The position numbers and the translations under genes are program-made. A DNA stretch of 41,850 bases from Anaerolineaceae bacterium (GTDB lineage: Bacteria; Chloroflexota; Anaerolineae; Anaerolineales; Anaerolineaceae). The stretch covers positions 1 to 41,850 of the forward strand of contig JADLFQ010000036.1 in NCBI GenBank assembly GCA_020845515.1. The letters run 5' to 3'. The stretch's first letter is position 1; every line of letters starts with the position of its first letter. The notes beneath the pieces were generated by a model. It was not told the origin of the DNA. It did no database searches and saw only the letters and a list, made by a program, of their open reading frames with translations. Shown here piece after piece: positions 24,479 through 34,473 of this stretch.

Positions 24479-26443
24479 CTATCGGAAAAACAAGTAAGCC
24501 ATAATAGCGACCACACCCAGAAAAATCGTCAGGGCATACGAGCGCACATATCCGTTCTCAAGGCGGCGTAGTTGCCCGGCAAATGACCGTGCGGCCGAAC
24601 CCAGCCCGTTGACGGTGCCATCAATCCAACCCATATCTACCGTTCTCGCAAGCAGGTCAGAGAGCTGCTGGTATGGCCGCAGAATCACAGCTTGATAAAG
24701 TTCATCCACCCACCATTTGTTATACACAGCCGTAAAAAGGCCGCCCAGGGAGCGCGCCAATGGATCAGTGTCTTTGAAGGGCATGCGGCGTTGGCCATAC
24801 ACCATCCAGGCCAGGAACAATCCGGCCAGAGCAACCGCAAGCGAAAGCAAGGCGACCCCCGCGATAAATTCAACCGTCGGGGTATGTGCCAGCGATCCTT
24901 CCAGCCAGTGCCCCAGTGAATGCACTCCTGGCAGGTTGAGCGCGCCGCCGACCACCGAGAGCACTGCCAGGATGATGAGCGGGACGGTAATCACCGGCGG
25001 ACTCTCGTGAGCCTGTTCCGCCGCAGCAGACCGGGCCTTTCCGAAAAAGACCATGAAGATCTGCCGCCCCATGTAAAAAGCCGTCAGAAATGCCGCCGCG
25101 AGCAAGAGGATGAAGAGCACTGGCATATTGCGGAAAGCTGCCGCGAGGATCTCATCTTTCGAAAAGAACCCGGACAGTGGGGCAATCCCTGAAAGCGCCA
25201 GCGCGCCCGCCAGATACACCCAGAAGGTGGTGCGCATGCGGCCTTGCAAACCACCCATATTACGCATGTCCTGTGGATCCAAACTGTGTGCATCGCCTGG
25301 AGCGCGGCCATGTGCACTTTGTTCCTCGCCGTGTTCCATGCCCATAATCACCGATCCAGCCGCCAGAAAGAGCAGCGCCTTAAAGAAGGCATGTGTAACC
25401 AGGTGAAACATCCCCGCCACATAAGCGCCCATCCCAACAGCCGCAACCATGAACCCCAACTGGCTGATTGTGGAATAAGCAAGCACCTTTTTAATATCAT
25501 ACTGACCAACGGCTATCGTCGCCGCAAACAACGCAGTCAAGGCGCCCACCCACGCCACCGTCATTTGCGCAGCCGGAACTTGAATGTACAACGGACTGGA
25601 GCGCGCGATCAAATAAACGCCCGCGGTGACCATCGTGGCCGCATGGATGAGAGCCGAAACCGGTGTAGGCCCCGCCATTGCATCCGGCAGCCAGACATAC
25701 AGCGGAAGCTGTGCCGATTTTCCAGTAACGCCCAACAGCATAAACAAGGTGATGACCAATACCAATGCAGGCGCGGCTTTCGCCGCTGCCGCAAAAATGC
25801 CATCAAATTCCAGCGTGCCAAAATTCCAAAACAATAAGAAGATTGCAATTAAAAGCCCGAAGTCACCAATCCGGTTGACGACAAAAGCCTTTTTAGCCGC
25901 CCGGGCGTTGCCAATGCCTTCCGCCCCTTTATTAAACCAAAAGCCGATCAAGAGATAGGAACACAAGCCCACGCCTTCCCAACCCACAAACAACATCAGA
26001 TAGTTATTTGCAGAGACGAGCAGCAGCATCGCCACAATAAAGAGGTTGAAGTACACAAAAAAGCGGCGGTAACTTCCGGGGTCGCCCTGGTGCCGCACAT
26101 CTTTGTGCATGTAGCCGGTCGCGTATACATGGATCAATGTCCCTACACCTGTTACCGCCAGCATCATCGTAACCGAGAGTGTATCCACCCGGAAAGCCCA
26201 CGCGAGGTTAAGTTGCCCAACTGTGATCCAATCAGCCAGTGGGACGACAGTCGCTTCGGGATGGCGGCTGAGCGCGATCGCCAGCAGAACCGAGACGAGA
26301 AACGCCAGCCCCGTAGCCAGTGAGGCGATCAACCCAATCCCTTTTTCTCCAAGGCGTTTTCCAAACACCAAATTCAACAGCAGGCCAAAGACCGGCAGCA
26401 AAACCGCCCAAGGAGCTAGTGAAAACAACAGATTATTCTCCAT
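24479..26443 (-). CDS. nuoL: NADH-quinone oxidoreductase subunit L
   Basis: This is the distal antiporter-like subunit of complex I, with 654 residues, about 16 membrane helices and the C-terminal lateral helix region. MLFVGWEGVGLCSYLLIGFWF contains the functional Glu of helix 5, and KSAQLPLYVWLPDAMAGPTPVSALIHAATMVTAG is the proton-channel signature. A His/Glu-rich loop occurs after VIMGMEHGEEQ. GAGGGAG precedes the ATG at 26443; an 82-bp spacer follows before nuoM. Confidence 0.96.
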   Translation of the reverse strand: MENNLLFSLAPWAVLLPVFGLLLNLVFGKRLGEKGIGLIASLATGLAFLVSVLLAIALSRHPEATVVPLADWITVGQLNLAWAFRVDTLSVTMMLAVTGVGTLIHVYATGYMHKDVRHQGDPGSYRRFFVYFNLFIVAMLLLVSANNYLMLFVGWEGVGLCSYLLIGFWFNKGAEGIGNARAAKKAFVVNRIGDFGLLIAIFLLFWNFGTLEFDGIFAAAAKAAPALVLVITLFMLLGVTGKSAQLPLYVWLPDAMAGPTPVSALIHAATMVTAGVYLIARSSPLYIQVPAAQMTVAWVGALTALFAATIAVGQYDIKKVLAYSTISQLGFMVAAVGMGAYVAGMFHLVTHAFFKALLFLAAGSVIMGMEHGEEQSAHGRAPGDAHSLDPQDMRNMGGLQGRMRTTFWVYLAGALALSGIAPLSGFFSKDEILAAAFRNMPVLFILLLAAAFLTAFYMGRQIFMVFFGKARSAAAEQAHESPPVITVPLIILAVLSVVGGALNLPGVHSLGHWLEGSLAHTPTVEFIAGVALLSLAVALAGLFLAWMVYGQRRMPFKDTDPLARSLGGLFTAVYNKWWVDELYQAVILRPYQQLSDLLARTVDMGWIDGTVNGLGSAARSFAGQLRRLENGYVRSYALTIFLGVVAIMAYLFFR

Positions 26444-26458
26444 AAACCGCTCCCTCTG

Positions 26459-26764
26459 CTAGCCTTTCATACTGCTCATCTGGTCAACATCAATGCTCTT
26501 CTTCGCCCGGAAAATTTCGACGATCAAAGCCAGCCCTACGGCCACTTCAGCCGCAGCGACCGTCATCACAAAAAAGACGAACAATTGCCCCGCCAGCAGT
26601 TCATAATAAGCTGCAAAAGCCACAAAAAGAAGGTTGGCAGCATTAAGGATGAGTTCCAACGACATAAACACCACCAAGGCGTTGCGCCGCAGGAGTACAC
26701 CGGCAATTCCGACCACAAACATCAGCACCGAAAGCCCAACAAAATAATCAATCGGAATCATCAT
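26459..26764 (-). CDS. nuoK: NADH-quinone oxidoreductase subunit K
   Basis: This small membrane subunit of complex I has 101 residues and three transmembrane helices. The conserved Glu residues are in MSLELILNAANLLFVAF and in TVAAAEVAVGLALIVEIFR, as expected for NuoK/ND4L. GGGAGGGA lies directly before two adjacent ATG codons (26764 and 26761); the second has the better spacing. It lies 11 bp after nuoJ. Confidence 0.95.
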   Translation of the reverse strand: MMIPIDYFVGLSVLMFVVGIAGVLLRRNALVVFMSLELILNAANLLFVAFAAYYELLAGQLFVFFVMTVAAAEVAVGLALIVEIFRAKKSIDVDQMSSMKG

Positions 26765-26775
26765 TCCCTCCCTGC

Positions 26776-27330
26776 TTACTCTGCCTTATCTCCGCTCGTA
26801 ATGCCCAAGGTGCGCTTCCGGCTTTTAAATCCCTCGCCGCGCGTAAACAAGATGGCGCCAACCGTAGCTACAACCAGAATAAATCCGGTTACTTCAAAAG
26901 GCAGCGTGTATTTCTGAAAGAGCATCATCCCCACTGCAGCCGGGCTGCCAAACTCCAGCGAAGGTGCATTTACCACCGCCTGCATACCGCCGCGATAAAT
27001 CAAAAATAAAACCAGTTCGGCCAGAAAAACCAAACCGAACACAATCGCGAGCCAGCGGTGTCCACGCAGCGGTTCGCCCGGTGGCATCTTTTCTGCACCC
27101 AACAGCATAATTACAAAAAGAAACAGCACCATGATCGAGCCGGCATATACGGTGATTTGCACCAGCGCGATGAAGGGCGCGCCGAGAATGAGATAGAGCA
27201 CGGCAACGGTGGCAAAATTCAGCACAAGGAAAAGGGCAGAATATACTGCATTGCGACTCAGCAGCATTCCCAATGCAGAAGCCGCTACCACCAGTCCAAA
27301 CACCCCAAAAATAAGATAGGTTATCAACAT
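26776..27330 (-). CDS. nuoJ: NADH-quinone oxidoreductase subunit J
   Basis: This is the ND6-like membrane subunit of complex I, with 184 residues and five predicted transmembrane helices. The motif VYAGSIMVLFLFVIMLLGAEK is the family's signature around helix 3. The C-terminus is basic and cytosolic. GGGAGG precedes the ATG at 27330, 14 bp after nuoI. Confidence 0.94.
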   Translation of the reverse strand: MLITYLIFGVFGLVVAASALGMLLSRNAVYSALFLVLNFATVAVLYLILGAPFIALVQITVYAGSIMVLFLFVIMLLGAEKMPPGEPLRGHRWLAIVFGLVFLAELVLFLIYRGGMQAVVNAPSLEFGSPAAVGMMLFQKYTLPFEVTGFILVVATVGAILFTRGEGFKSRKRTLGITSGDKAE

Positions 27331-27344
27331 GCGCGGCTACCTCC

Positions 27345-27848
27345 CTACTCCGTTGTATCTTTCATTTCCGGCACCGAACGGGTAAAAGCGCCGGGCGGCG
27401 TGGATTGTGGAGTCAATTGATCTTCTGAAGCCACAGATTCGAGCAGCATATCTTTAGTGTAAATGGAAGCAGCCCGCCCTGTGAATGAAAGCTCGTAATT
27501 GTCCCCCAGGATAATCGCCTCTGTGGGGCAGGCGTCCTCACAAAATCCGCAAAAGATACAGCGCAGCATATTGATCTCATACGTGCTGGCGTAGCGTTCG
27601 CCGGGGGAGTAGCGTTTTTCATCCGTGTTTTCGGCTGCTTCCACAAAAATTGCATCGGACGGACATGCCGCGGCGCACAAGGCGCAGCCGATACACTTTT
27701 CAAGTCCGTTCTCATATCGTTTCAATATATGGCGGCCTTTATAGCGCGCCCGTACCGGCCTTTTTACTTCCGGATACTGGATCGTGACCGGTTTTTCAAG
27801 CAAAGACCGGAAGGTCTGTGCCATACCTTCAAGAATACCGCGTAACAT
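27345..27848 (-). CDS. nuoI: NADH-quinone oxidoreductase subunit I
   Basis: This peripheral-arm subunit carries two [4Fe-4S] clusters (N6a, N6b) on the electron path to quinone. The protein has 167 residues. The two ferredoxin motifs are CIGCALCAAACP and CIFCGFCEDACP, each followed by the lone Cys-Pro. The N-terminal amphipathic helix would lie on the membrane. AGGAGG precedes the ATG, 4 bp after nuoH. Confidence 0.96.
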   Translation of the reverse strand: MLRGILEGMAQTFRSLLEKPVTIQYPEVKRPVRARYKGRHILKRYENGLEKCIGCALCAAACPSDAIFVEAAENTDEKRYSPGERYASTYEINMLRCIFCGFCEDACPTEAIILGDNYELSFTGRAASIYTKDMLLESVASEDQLTPQSTPPGAFTRSVPEMKDTTE

Positions 27849-27852
27849 AAGC

Positions 27853-28857
27853 TTAACCTCCTGCCCAAACTAACACCACAGCCGTGATAAAAACGTTCAG
27901 CAGCGCCAGTGGGAAGAGAATTTTCCATCCAAACTGCATCAGGCGGTCATAGCGAATGCGCGGCAGTGTCGCGCGAATCCAGATAATCACAAAGAGAATG
28001 ACCACCACTTTGATAAATAGATAAAGCGGTCCCAGCGCAGGATAAAGGTCTATAAAAGGACCTCGATACCCTCCCAGGAAAAGCGATGCACCGATCATCG
28101 AAATCGCAATCATCTTAATGTATTCAGCCATGAAGAAAAGCGCGAATTTCATACCGGAATATTCGGTGTGATAACCGGCGGTTAGTTCCTGTTCGGCCTC
28201 CGGCATGTCAAACGGCGAGCGGTTGATTTCCGCCAAGGCAGCAATGAAATAGATCACAAACGCCAGCGGCTGAACGACCGCAAACCAGATTGACTTCTGT
28301 GATTCCACAATATCCACCAGGCTCATCGAGCCAGCCATCATCACCGGAACGATCATGGCAAAGCCAAGCGCCAGCTCATAACTGATCATCTGCGCCATAG
28401 CGCGTAGGCCTCCAAGTGTGGCGTATTTGTTGTTGGAAGACCATCCCGCCAGCGCAAGACCATATACCGAAATTGAAGTGACTGCCATCAAATAAAGCAC
28501 CCCAATATTAATATCCGCCAGGTAGAGTTTCACCACCCGCCCAAAGATCGAAACTTCCGTACCCCAGGGAACAACTGCGCCGATAATTAACGCAGGGATG
28601 ACAGTCAGTACGGGTGCCAGAATGAAGATTAATTTGTCTGCGTTGGTGGGGGTCAGTTCTTCTTTAAAGATTAATTTAATCCCATCCGCCACAGGCTGCA
28701 AGACGCCAAAAGGCCCGGCCCGATTTGGTCCGATCCGCACTTGAATGCGCGCCAGCAGCTTGCGCTCATATAAGGTAACATACGCGAACCCGACCGTCAT
28801 CGTCAGAATGAGGATCAGCGACTTGATCAACCACTCCAAAATCATGGTGCCATCCAT
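27853..28857 (-). CDS. nuoH: NADH-quinone oxidoreductase subunit H
   Basis: This ND1-type membrane subunit forms much of the quinone chamber. The protein has 334 residues and about eight transmembrane helices. RIGPNRAGPFGVLQPVADGIKLIFKEE and EINRSPFDMPEAEQELTAGYHTEYSG are the conserved loop motifs. GGAGG precedes the ATG at 28857, 13 bp after nuoG. Confidence 0.96.
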   Translation of the reverse strand: MDGTMILEWLIKSLILILTMTVGFAYVTLYERKLLARIQVRIGPNRAGPFGVLQPVADGIKLIFKEELTPTNADKLIFILAPVLTVIPALIIGAVVPWGTEVSIFGRVVKLYLADINIGVLYLMAVTSISVYGLALAGWSSNNKYATLGGLRAMAQMISYELALGFAMIVPVMMAGSMSLVDIVESQKSIWFAVVQPLAFVIYFIAALAEINRSPFDMPEAEQELTAGYHTEYSGMKFALFFMAEYIKMIAISMIGASLFLGGYRGPFIDLYPALGPLYLFIKVVVILFVIIWIRATLPRIRYDRLMQFGWKILFPLALLNVFITAVVLVWAGG

Positions 28858-28870
28858 CTACACCTCCAGC

Positions 28871-31366
28871 CTAGGCACTGACAATCTCTTTTTGGGCCAG
28901 CGCCGGCCCTTGTATCGGTACGCCCACACTGCGCGGCAGCAAAGCCGCGTTTACCGGAGCATTTTCATCGAAGATCACCTGTACAAGCGTGGATATGCCG
29001 TTCAACACAAGCTGAAAACTCTGCCCATCTTGCATGCCCGCTGCTGTCGCCAGATTCGGGTGAATATAAATCACCGGTTTTTCCATCCGTTCATGCAGCA
29101 GCGAAGTCGGTAACATTGTAGTGCCGCGATCGTACAGCCGGGTAATTGGAACAACCAGTAAACTGCCCTCCGGGACAGTTAAGGCGGGGTGTTCCGGCGC
29201 ATCCGGCAAGTACAACGGTTCCACACGCTGCGCGGCGGGCTTAAGCTGTACGCCCATCCCCTGATGATTGTGATACCCCGTTCCTCCATAATAGAGGTCT
29301 TCACGACCATAAATAGGCCACTGCTCTTCCACCTCAGCCAAATGTTGGTAGGTCAGACCATTGAAATCGGGCAGCGCTTCTGCAAGCCGCAAGAAGACGA
29401 GCGAAGCCACACGCCCTTCCAGAGGGATATTCAACAGCTCGCCGATCTGAGCCACAATCTGATAATCCGGGCGAAGGTCTGGCAGCCCCTTAACGGCGGG
29501 ATAATAACGCTGGACACGCCGTTCACCCGAAACGAAGGAGCCTTCCCGTTCGGTAAACGCCTGTACCGGCAGGATAAGATCTGCCATGCGCGCCGTTTGG
29601 GTCATAAATAGCTCTTGCACAATGATAAAACCAGTCTTGCGCAGCGCTTCAGCCAGGGCGGGGTCATCGCCTGCGGGGTCTGCACCGGCGATATAAACTG
29701 CTTGTGCTTCAGCAAGCCGCCCAGCCAGGTCTGGCATGGACCGGTATCCAATTTCAAATGCACCCTGTGTATTGGCATTCGGCCAAACACCGATCAAGCC
29801 GTTATTGGTGCGGCCAAAGTGATTGGTCTTAACCAGCAAATTGGCACAGGCTGTCGCCAGAGCAGTTGTCCCTTGCAAACTCAGGCCGTCGCTCCCGAAG
29901 AACACCACCACATTCTCCGCGCCCAGAATGCCCTGAATACCGTCGCGAACCGCCTCGGAAACCTCGGATTTATATTCCGGTACCAGAGAAGCAACTGCTT
30001 CCACCTCTTCGCCATAATTGTAGCGAATTACACTTTTGGCAAACTTGTCCAGGCGTGTGGGTCGTGCGTTGGCAACGATCAGCGTGGCGCCGCGCTCAGC
30101 AGCCTGTTTGACGCGCAGCCACCAAAGCGGTGCTTCTTGGTGCAAATCGCTGGCAATCACCAGAATAGCCGAGCCGGGACCCAAATCTCCCAAGTTTGTG
30201 CCCTGCCCAACGCCCACCTGGGTCAGCAGTTCCCCACCACCCATGATCGAATACAGTCCGGCTTCACCCCCCAGCCCCAAAGCCAGTTGGCGCAGATTGA
30301 ACAAATCTTCGTTCGCCAACCGTCCACCAGCCAGCGCCAGCGTTCGATCGCCGGCTTTCTTAAGCTGGGAGGCCGCCGCCTGAAGCGCTTCTTCCCAGCT
30401 AACAGGGACAAACTCATGCCCTTTGCGCATCATCGGTTCCGTAAGCCGCTGGTCGCTTTCAGTAAAGTGATGGGCAAAGCGCCCCTTGTCGCAAATCCAA
30501 ATCTCGTTCACCTTTTCATTCTGACGCGGCATAATCCTCTTGACAACATCGCGCCCTCCGGAACGTGCCTCGCGGCGGACATTAATGGTCAGGTTACAGC
30601 CCACCGGACAATGGGTGCAGATCGAGGCTGCTGCATTCAACTCCCACGGGCGCGCCTTGAAACGAAAATCAATCGTGGTCAGCGCACCCACCGGGCAGAT
30701 ATCCGTCGTGTTGCCGGAAAAAATTGAATCAAAGCCAGGCTCTGAATAAGTGATAATTTCCAGCGAACGACCGCGCTCGGAAAAACCGATCACAGGATCA
30801 TCCACAATTTCGTCTTGAAAGCGCACACACCGGGCGCACTGGATACAGCGCTCGCGGTCGAGGATGATCAATTCACCCAGCGGCATCTGTTTTGCAAGCC
30901 GCTTTTTTTCGTCAAACAAAAAGCGGCTCTTTCCCGGCCCAAAACGCATGGTCAGGTCCTGCAAGGGACATTCGCCGCCTTTATCACAGACCGGACAGTC
31001 GAGCGGGTGGGAAGTGAGCAAAAACTCCAGCATATCCTTGTGCTCAGCCGCCGCTTTATCATTATCCGTCATGACCACCATGCCGTCTGTTACAGGCGTG
31101 GTACAGGCCGTCTCAAGCTTGGGGCCAAAGGCCAGTTTAGGGCTGCCATCGGCCTCCAGTACCGGCTGGTTCGTTGCACGGTCCACAACAGGGCGCCCAA
31201 TTTCCACCATACATAAGCGGCACATGCCCACCGGTTCCAGTTTGGGGTGGTAACAAAAGACCGGGATGTCAATCCCCACCTTTTTTGCAGCGTCTACCAG
31301 CAGGGTGCCGGCCGGGACGCTGACCGAATGGTTGTCAATTGTAAGATTTACCATTTTCACAGCCAT
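28871..31366 (-). CDS. nuoG: NADH-quinone oxidoreductase subunit G
   Basis: This is the largest peripheral subunit, with 831 residues. The N-terminal ferredoxin domain holds the [2Fe-2S] cysteines in CYHPKLEPVGMCRLCMVE. The Cys-rich HPLDCPVCDKGGECPLQD and CIQCARCVRFQDE with CPVGALT bind further clusters. CTHCPVGC begins the molybdopterin-oxidoreductase-like domain, which probably has no cofactor activity. AGGAG precedes the ATG at 31366. A 107-bp spacer separates it from nuoF, the longest gap in the operon. Confidence 0.95.
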   Translation of the reverse strand: MAVKMVNLTIDNHSVSVPAGTLLVDAAKKVGIDIPVFCYHPKLEPVGMCRLCMVEIGRPVVDRATNQPVLEADGSPKLAFGPKLETACTTPVTDGMVVMTDNDKAAAEHKDMLEFLLTSHPLDCPVCDKGGECPLQDLTMRFGPGKSRFLFDEKKRLAKQMPLGELIILDRERCIQCARCVRFQDEIVDDPVIGFSERGRSLEIITYSEPGFDSIFSGNTTDICPVGALTTIDFRFKARPWELNAAASICTHCPVGCNLTINVRREARSGGRDVVKRIMPRQNEKVNEIWICDKGRFAHHFTESDQRLTEPMMRKGHEFVPVSWEEALQAAASQLKKAGDRTLALAGGRLANEDLFNLRQLALGLGGEAGLYSIMGGGELLTQVGVGQGTNLGDLGPGSAILVIASDLHQEAPLWWLRVKQAAERGATLIVANARPTRLDKFAKSVIRYNYGEEVEAVASLVPEYKSEVSEAVRDGIQGILGAENVVVFFGSDGLSLQGTTALATACANLLVKTNHFGRTNNGLIGVWPNANTQGAFEIGYRSMPDLAGRLAEAQAVYIAGADPAGDDPALAEALRKTGFIIVQELFMTQTARMADLILPVQAFTEREGSFVSGERRVQRYYPAVKGLPDLRPDYQIVAQIGELLNIPLEGRVASLVFLRLAEALPDFNGLTYQHLAEVEEQWPIYGREDLYYGGTGYHNHQGMGVQLKPAAQRVEPLYLPDAPEHPALTVPEGSLLVVPITRLYDRGTTMLPTSLLHERMEKPVIYIHPNLATAAGMQDGQSFQLVLNGISTLVQVIFDENAPVNAALLPRSVGVPIQGPALAQKEIVSA

Positions 31367-31473
31367 GTAGTGAAACTCCTATCCTGATTCCGCCTGACGT
31401 TCACAGAAACTGCTGAAAGCGGGAGGAAAACTACCATATTCCCGGCTCTCTGCTGGTTCCTGAGGCAGCAGGG

Positions 31474-32727
31474 TTATTTCTTTACCAATGCTTCAAAGTC
31501 ATCACGGAACTTCTCGATTCCCGAAGTAACCGCCATCGTCGAAAACTCACCCAACGCACACAAATTTCTGCCTTGCATTTGGGTGGCAACGTTGTAGAGC
31601 AAATCTACATCTTGCAGGCTGGCTTCACCTTCAATTAACCGCTGGGTGATGTGGTCCATCCAGTACGTTCCCTCGCGGCAGGGTGTGCATTTTCCACAAG
31701 ATTCGTGTTTGAAAAAATTAGCCGTCTTTTTCACCAGCCAGCCGATGTTAACCGCATCATCCACAACAATCACCGAAGCCGAGCCCAGTGGCGCTCCCAA
31801 CTCTTGAAGGGTAGATTCGTAATCCATCGGCGTATCCAGAGCTTTATCATCAGCCAGAATCAACGTGGAGGATGCTCCAGCCGCCATAATCGCTTTGACA
31901 CCGCGCCCGCCTGGAATACCGCCGCCATGACCGTAGATCAATTCGCGGAAGGGTGTACCCAGGGGCAATTCATAGTTACCCGGTTTGTTGATATTCCCGG
32001 AAAGGCTGAAGATCTTCGTCCCAGGACTTTTTTCCGTTCCAAAGGTGTGATACCATGCCGCGCCATGCTCAACAATCGGCGGGACATTTGCGAGTGTCTC
32101 CACGTTATTGATGACCGTAGGTTTGTTGAACAACCCGGACGTCGCCGGAAAAGGCGGCCGCAGACGGGGCTGCCCCAGATGGCCCTCAATCGATTCCAGC
32201 AGAGCGGTCTCCTCTCCGCAGATATAAGCGCCAGCGCCCAGGTGTGTATGGAGGCTCAGTTTGTAATTGCCGCCGAACAAGTTCTCGCCCAGCAAACCCG
32301 CGGATTCGAGCGCGGCGATACAACCATCAATCTGTTCGCTAATCTGCCAGAATTCTCCCCGCAAATACACATAACCCAGGTTGGCCTGAACGGCGTAACA
32401 TGCCAACATCAACCCTTCCAAAAACTGGAAAGGATTCTCTTCAAGCAGTTCGCGGTCTTTGAATGTGCCCGGTTCAGATTCGTCTGCATTCGCGACGACA
32501 TAATGCGGCCAGATTTTATCCGGCAGAAAACTCCATTTTATACCAGTAGGGAAGCCCGCCCCGCCCCGCTCGCGCAGTCCGGAATCTTTCACTTCCTGCA
32601 AGACTTCCTCGGGCTTCATCGTGGTGACAGCTTTTTGAAAAGCAGCAAAACCGCCGCTGGCTTGGTACCCGTCTAGTGTGTGCAAGTTCGGAGTGTCGCG
32701 GTGCCGCAAAAGAATGTACTGGCTCAT
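31474..32727 (-). CDS. nuoF: NADH-quinone oxidoreductase subunit F
   Basis: This is the NADH- and FMN-binding subunit, with 417 residues. GRGGAGFPTGIKWSF is the NADH/FMN motif, GAGAYICGEETALLESIEG the FMN motif, and SCGKCTPCREGTYWM with a later Cys binds cluster N3. Its presence with nuoE and nuoG means this complex I takes electrons from NADH, unlike the 11-subunit forms. The ATG overlaps the nuoE stop (ATGA), and AGGAGG lies upstream. Confidence 0.96.
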   Translation of the reverse strand: MSQYILLRHRDTPNLHTLDGYQASGGFAAFQKAVTTMKPEEVLQEVKDSGLRERGGAGFPTGIKWSFLPDKIWPHYVVANADESEPGTFKDRELLEENPFQFLEGLMLACYAVQANLGYVYLRGEFWQISEQIDGCIAALESAGLLGENLFGGNYKLSLHTHLGAGAYICGEETALLESIEGHLGQPRLRPPFPATSGLFNKPTVINNVETLANVPPIVEHGAAWYHTFGTEKSPGTKIFSLSGNINKPGNYELPLGTPFRELIYGHGGGIPGGRGVKAIMAAGASSTLILADDKALDTPMDYESTLQELGAPLGSASVIVVDDAVNIGWLVKKTANFFKHESCGKCTPCREGTYWMDHITQRLIEGEASLQDVDLLYNVATQMQGRNLCALGEFSTMAVTSGIEKFRDDFEALVKK

Positions 32728-33242
32728 GCTCCCTCCTTTTGTGCTTGACCATGCCGGCGCAAATCCTCAATCAAGGTGCGAAATGTCTCAAGAGTTTGGT
32801 TCTCGTGGTAAATGATCTCGTCCTCACCCTGTACCTGAAGCACGGGAGCGCGGTGGCACGCCGCCAAACACTTGACTTCTTCCACCGTAAAAAAGCCGTC
32901 AGAGGTGGTCTCGCCTGGAGCAACACCCAACTCCGCGCAGACGGATTGTAGAAAGGTCTCCGCGCCGCGCAAGGCGCAAGGCAAATCGGTGCAAATTTGA
33001 ATGCGATAGCGGCCGCCCTCTTCTTCATGAAAGAGGGTGTAAAAACCGCTCACCGACGCAACGTCGGTGGAAGAAATATCCAATATTTCGGCAATATTGC
33101 GAATGTCATCAGGCGAGACATACCCCTTCCGGCGCTGCGCAATATGCAGCAGCGGCATCACCGCCGAACGCTTATATTCGGGAGGATATTTCGCCAATAT
33201 TTGGCGGATCTCGTCGGAGTTTTTTTCTTGAAATTCGTTCAC
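32724..33242 (-). CDS. nuoE: NADH-quinone oxidoreductase subunit E
   Basis: This thioredoxin-fold subunit has 172 residues and one [2Fe-2S] cluster (N1a), ligated by Cys84 and Cys89 (CTDLPC) and Cys125 and Cys129 (CLAAC). The start is GTG at 33242, overlapping the nuoD stop as GTGA with no clear ribosome site, so translation is probably coupled. Its own stop overlaps the nuoF start. Confidence 0.94.
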   Translation of the reverse strand: MNEFQEKNSDEIRQILAKYPPEYKRSAVMPLLHIAQRRKGYVSPDDIRNIAEILDISSTDVASVSGFYTLFHEEEGGRYRIQICTDLPCALRGAETFLQSVCAELGVAPGETTSDGFFTVEEVKCLAACHRAPVLQVQGEDEIIYHENQTLETFRTLIEDLRRHGQAQKEGA

Positions 33243-34468
33243 CGGTCTGTATCTCCCAAAACAATATCAATACTGGCTATAATCGCTACCAGGTCAGCGA
33301 CAAAATGACCTTTTGCCAGCAACGGCATAAGCTGTAAAGCCGCGAAAGACGGCGTGCGATAATGTATCCGGTAAGGCTTGGAACCACCGTCGCTTTCCAG
33401 GTAAACGCCTAACTCGCCGCGCGGAGACTCCGCCGCAGCATAGATGGCGCCCTTAGGGATTGTAAAACCTTCTGTCCACAGTTTAAAGTGGTGAATAAGC
33501 GCTTCCATGCTAACGCCGATCTCCGAACGGGGCGGGGGAACATACTTTCGATTGTTGCTGTTAACAGGGCCATACGGCAGTTTGTCCAACGCTTGGCGGA
33601 TGATCTTAAGCGACTCACGCATCTCGGCTACACGCACAAGATAGCGGGCAAGCACATCTCCCTCGGCGCGGGTGGGAATGTCAAAGTCATATTGCTCATA
33701 GCCCATATACGGCATCGCTTTTCGGATATCCAAAGCCACCCCGCTGGCACGCGCAATCGGGCCGGTTGCACCCCAACGCAGGGCGTTTTCATACGTTAAC
33801 ACGCCAATTCCAGCAGTGCGCTCCAGAAAGATGGGGTTCTCATTGAGCAGGCTTTCATATTCTTCAATACGGCGCGGCATGATTTCAATAAAGCTGCGCA
33901 CGGCGCCCTCAAATTCCACCGGTATATCTCGCCACAGCCCGCCCGGCCGGACGTAGGTGGTCATCATGCGCTGCCCTGAACACAGCTCAAAAATATCTTG
34001 GATAATCTCGCGCTCGCGCATTGTGTACAGGAATAGTGACATCGCACCGACATCCAGCCCGGAAGTGCCCAGCCACAATAGATGTGAACTTAAGCGGGTC
34101 AACTCTGCCAGGATAACCCGTATCCCCTGAGCGCGCGCCGGGACATCAAGGTCCGCCAGTTTTTCTACCGCCAGACAGAAGACCAGGTTGTTACCAATCG
34201 GATTCAAATAATCCAGACGATCGGTCATCACCTCGGCTTTCTGGTAAATCTTGGACTCCATGTCCTTTTCCACCCCGGTATGCAAAAAGCCAATATCCGG
34301 GATACAGTTGACCACCTCTTCGCCATCCAGTTCCAGCATCAAACGCAACACGCCGTGCGTGGCCGGGTGCTGGGGTCCCATGTTCAGCAGCATCGTCTCG
34401 CCCTCGAGCGCCCGCTCCGAGACCAGGTGGCGTAATTCAGATATTTCAATATTACGAGTCTCAGTCAT
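33239..34468 (-). CDS. nuoD: NADH-quinone oxidoreductase subunit D
   Basis: This 49-kDa-type subunit, derived from a hydrogenase large subunit, lines the quinone site with NuoB. The protein has 409 residues. LNMGPQHPATHGVLRLMLELDGE is the conserved N-terminal loop holding the quinone-site His, and PIGNNLVFCLAVEKL follows. The C-terminus ends VLGDTDR; the conserved Asp-x-x-Arg of this family is seen in DTDR. It starts 5 bp after nuoC. Confidence 0.96.
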   Translation of the reverse strand: MTETRNIEISELRHLVSERALEGETMLLNMGPQHPATHGVLRLMLELDGEEVVNCIPDIGFLHTGVEKDMESKIYQKAEVMTDRLDYLNPIGNNLVFCLAVEKLADLDVPARAQGIRVILAELTRLSSHLLWLGTSGLDVGAMSLFLYTMREREIIQDIFELCSGQRMMTTYVRPGGLWRDIPVEFEGAVRSFIEIMPRRIEEYESLLNENPIFLERTAGIGVLTYENALRWGATGPIARASGVALDIRKAMPYMGYEQYDFDIPTRAEGDVLARYLVRVAEMRESLKIIRQALDKLPYGPVNSNNRKYVPPPRSEIGVSMEALIHHFKLWTEGFTIPKGAIYAAAESPRGELGVYLESDGGSKPYRIHYRTPSFAALQLMPLLAKGHFVADLVAIIASIDIVLGDTDR

Positions 34469-34473
34469 GGGCC

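Noticed and set aside
29615-30727. 370-codon open frame on the plus strand opposite nuoG
   Set aside because: It is the antisense shadow of an unmistakable NuoG. The predicted protein is rich in Cys, His, Gln and Arg without any motif, and I see no promoter or ribosome site.
31367-31473. nuoG-nuoF gap with a CTGCTG/CAGCAG hairpin as an internal terminator
   Set aside because: There is no T-run after the stem, and the genes on both sides belong to one complex, so termination is unlikely.
31651-32676. 341-codon open frame opposite nuoF
   Set aside because: Shadow of NuoF in a codon-biased, GC-rich region; no recognisable protein content.
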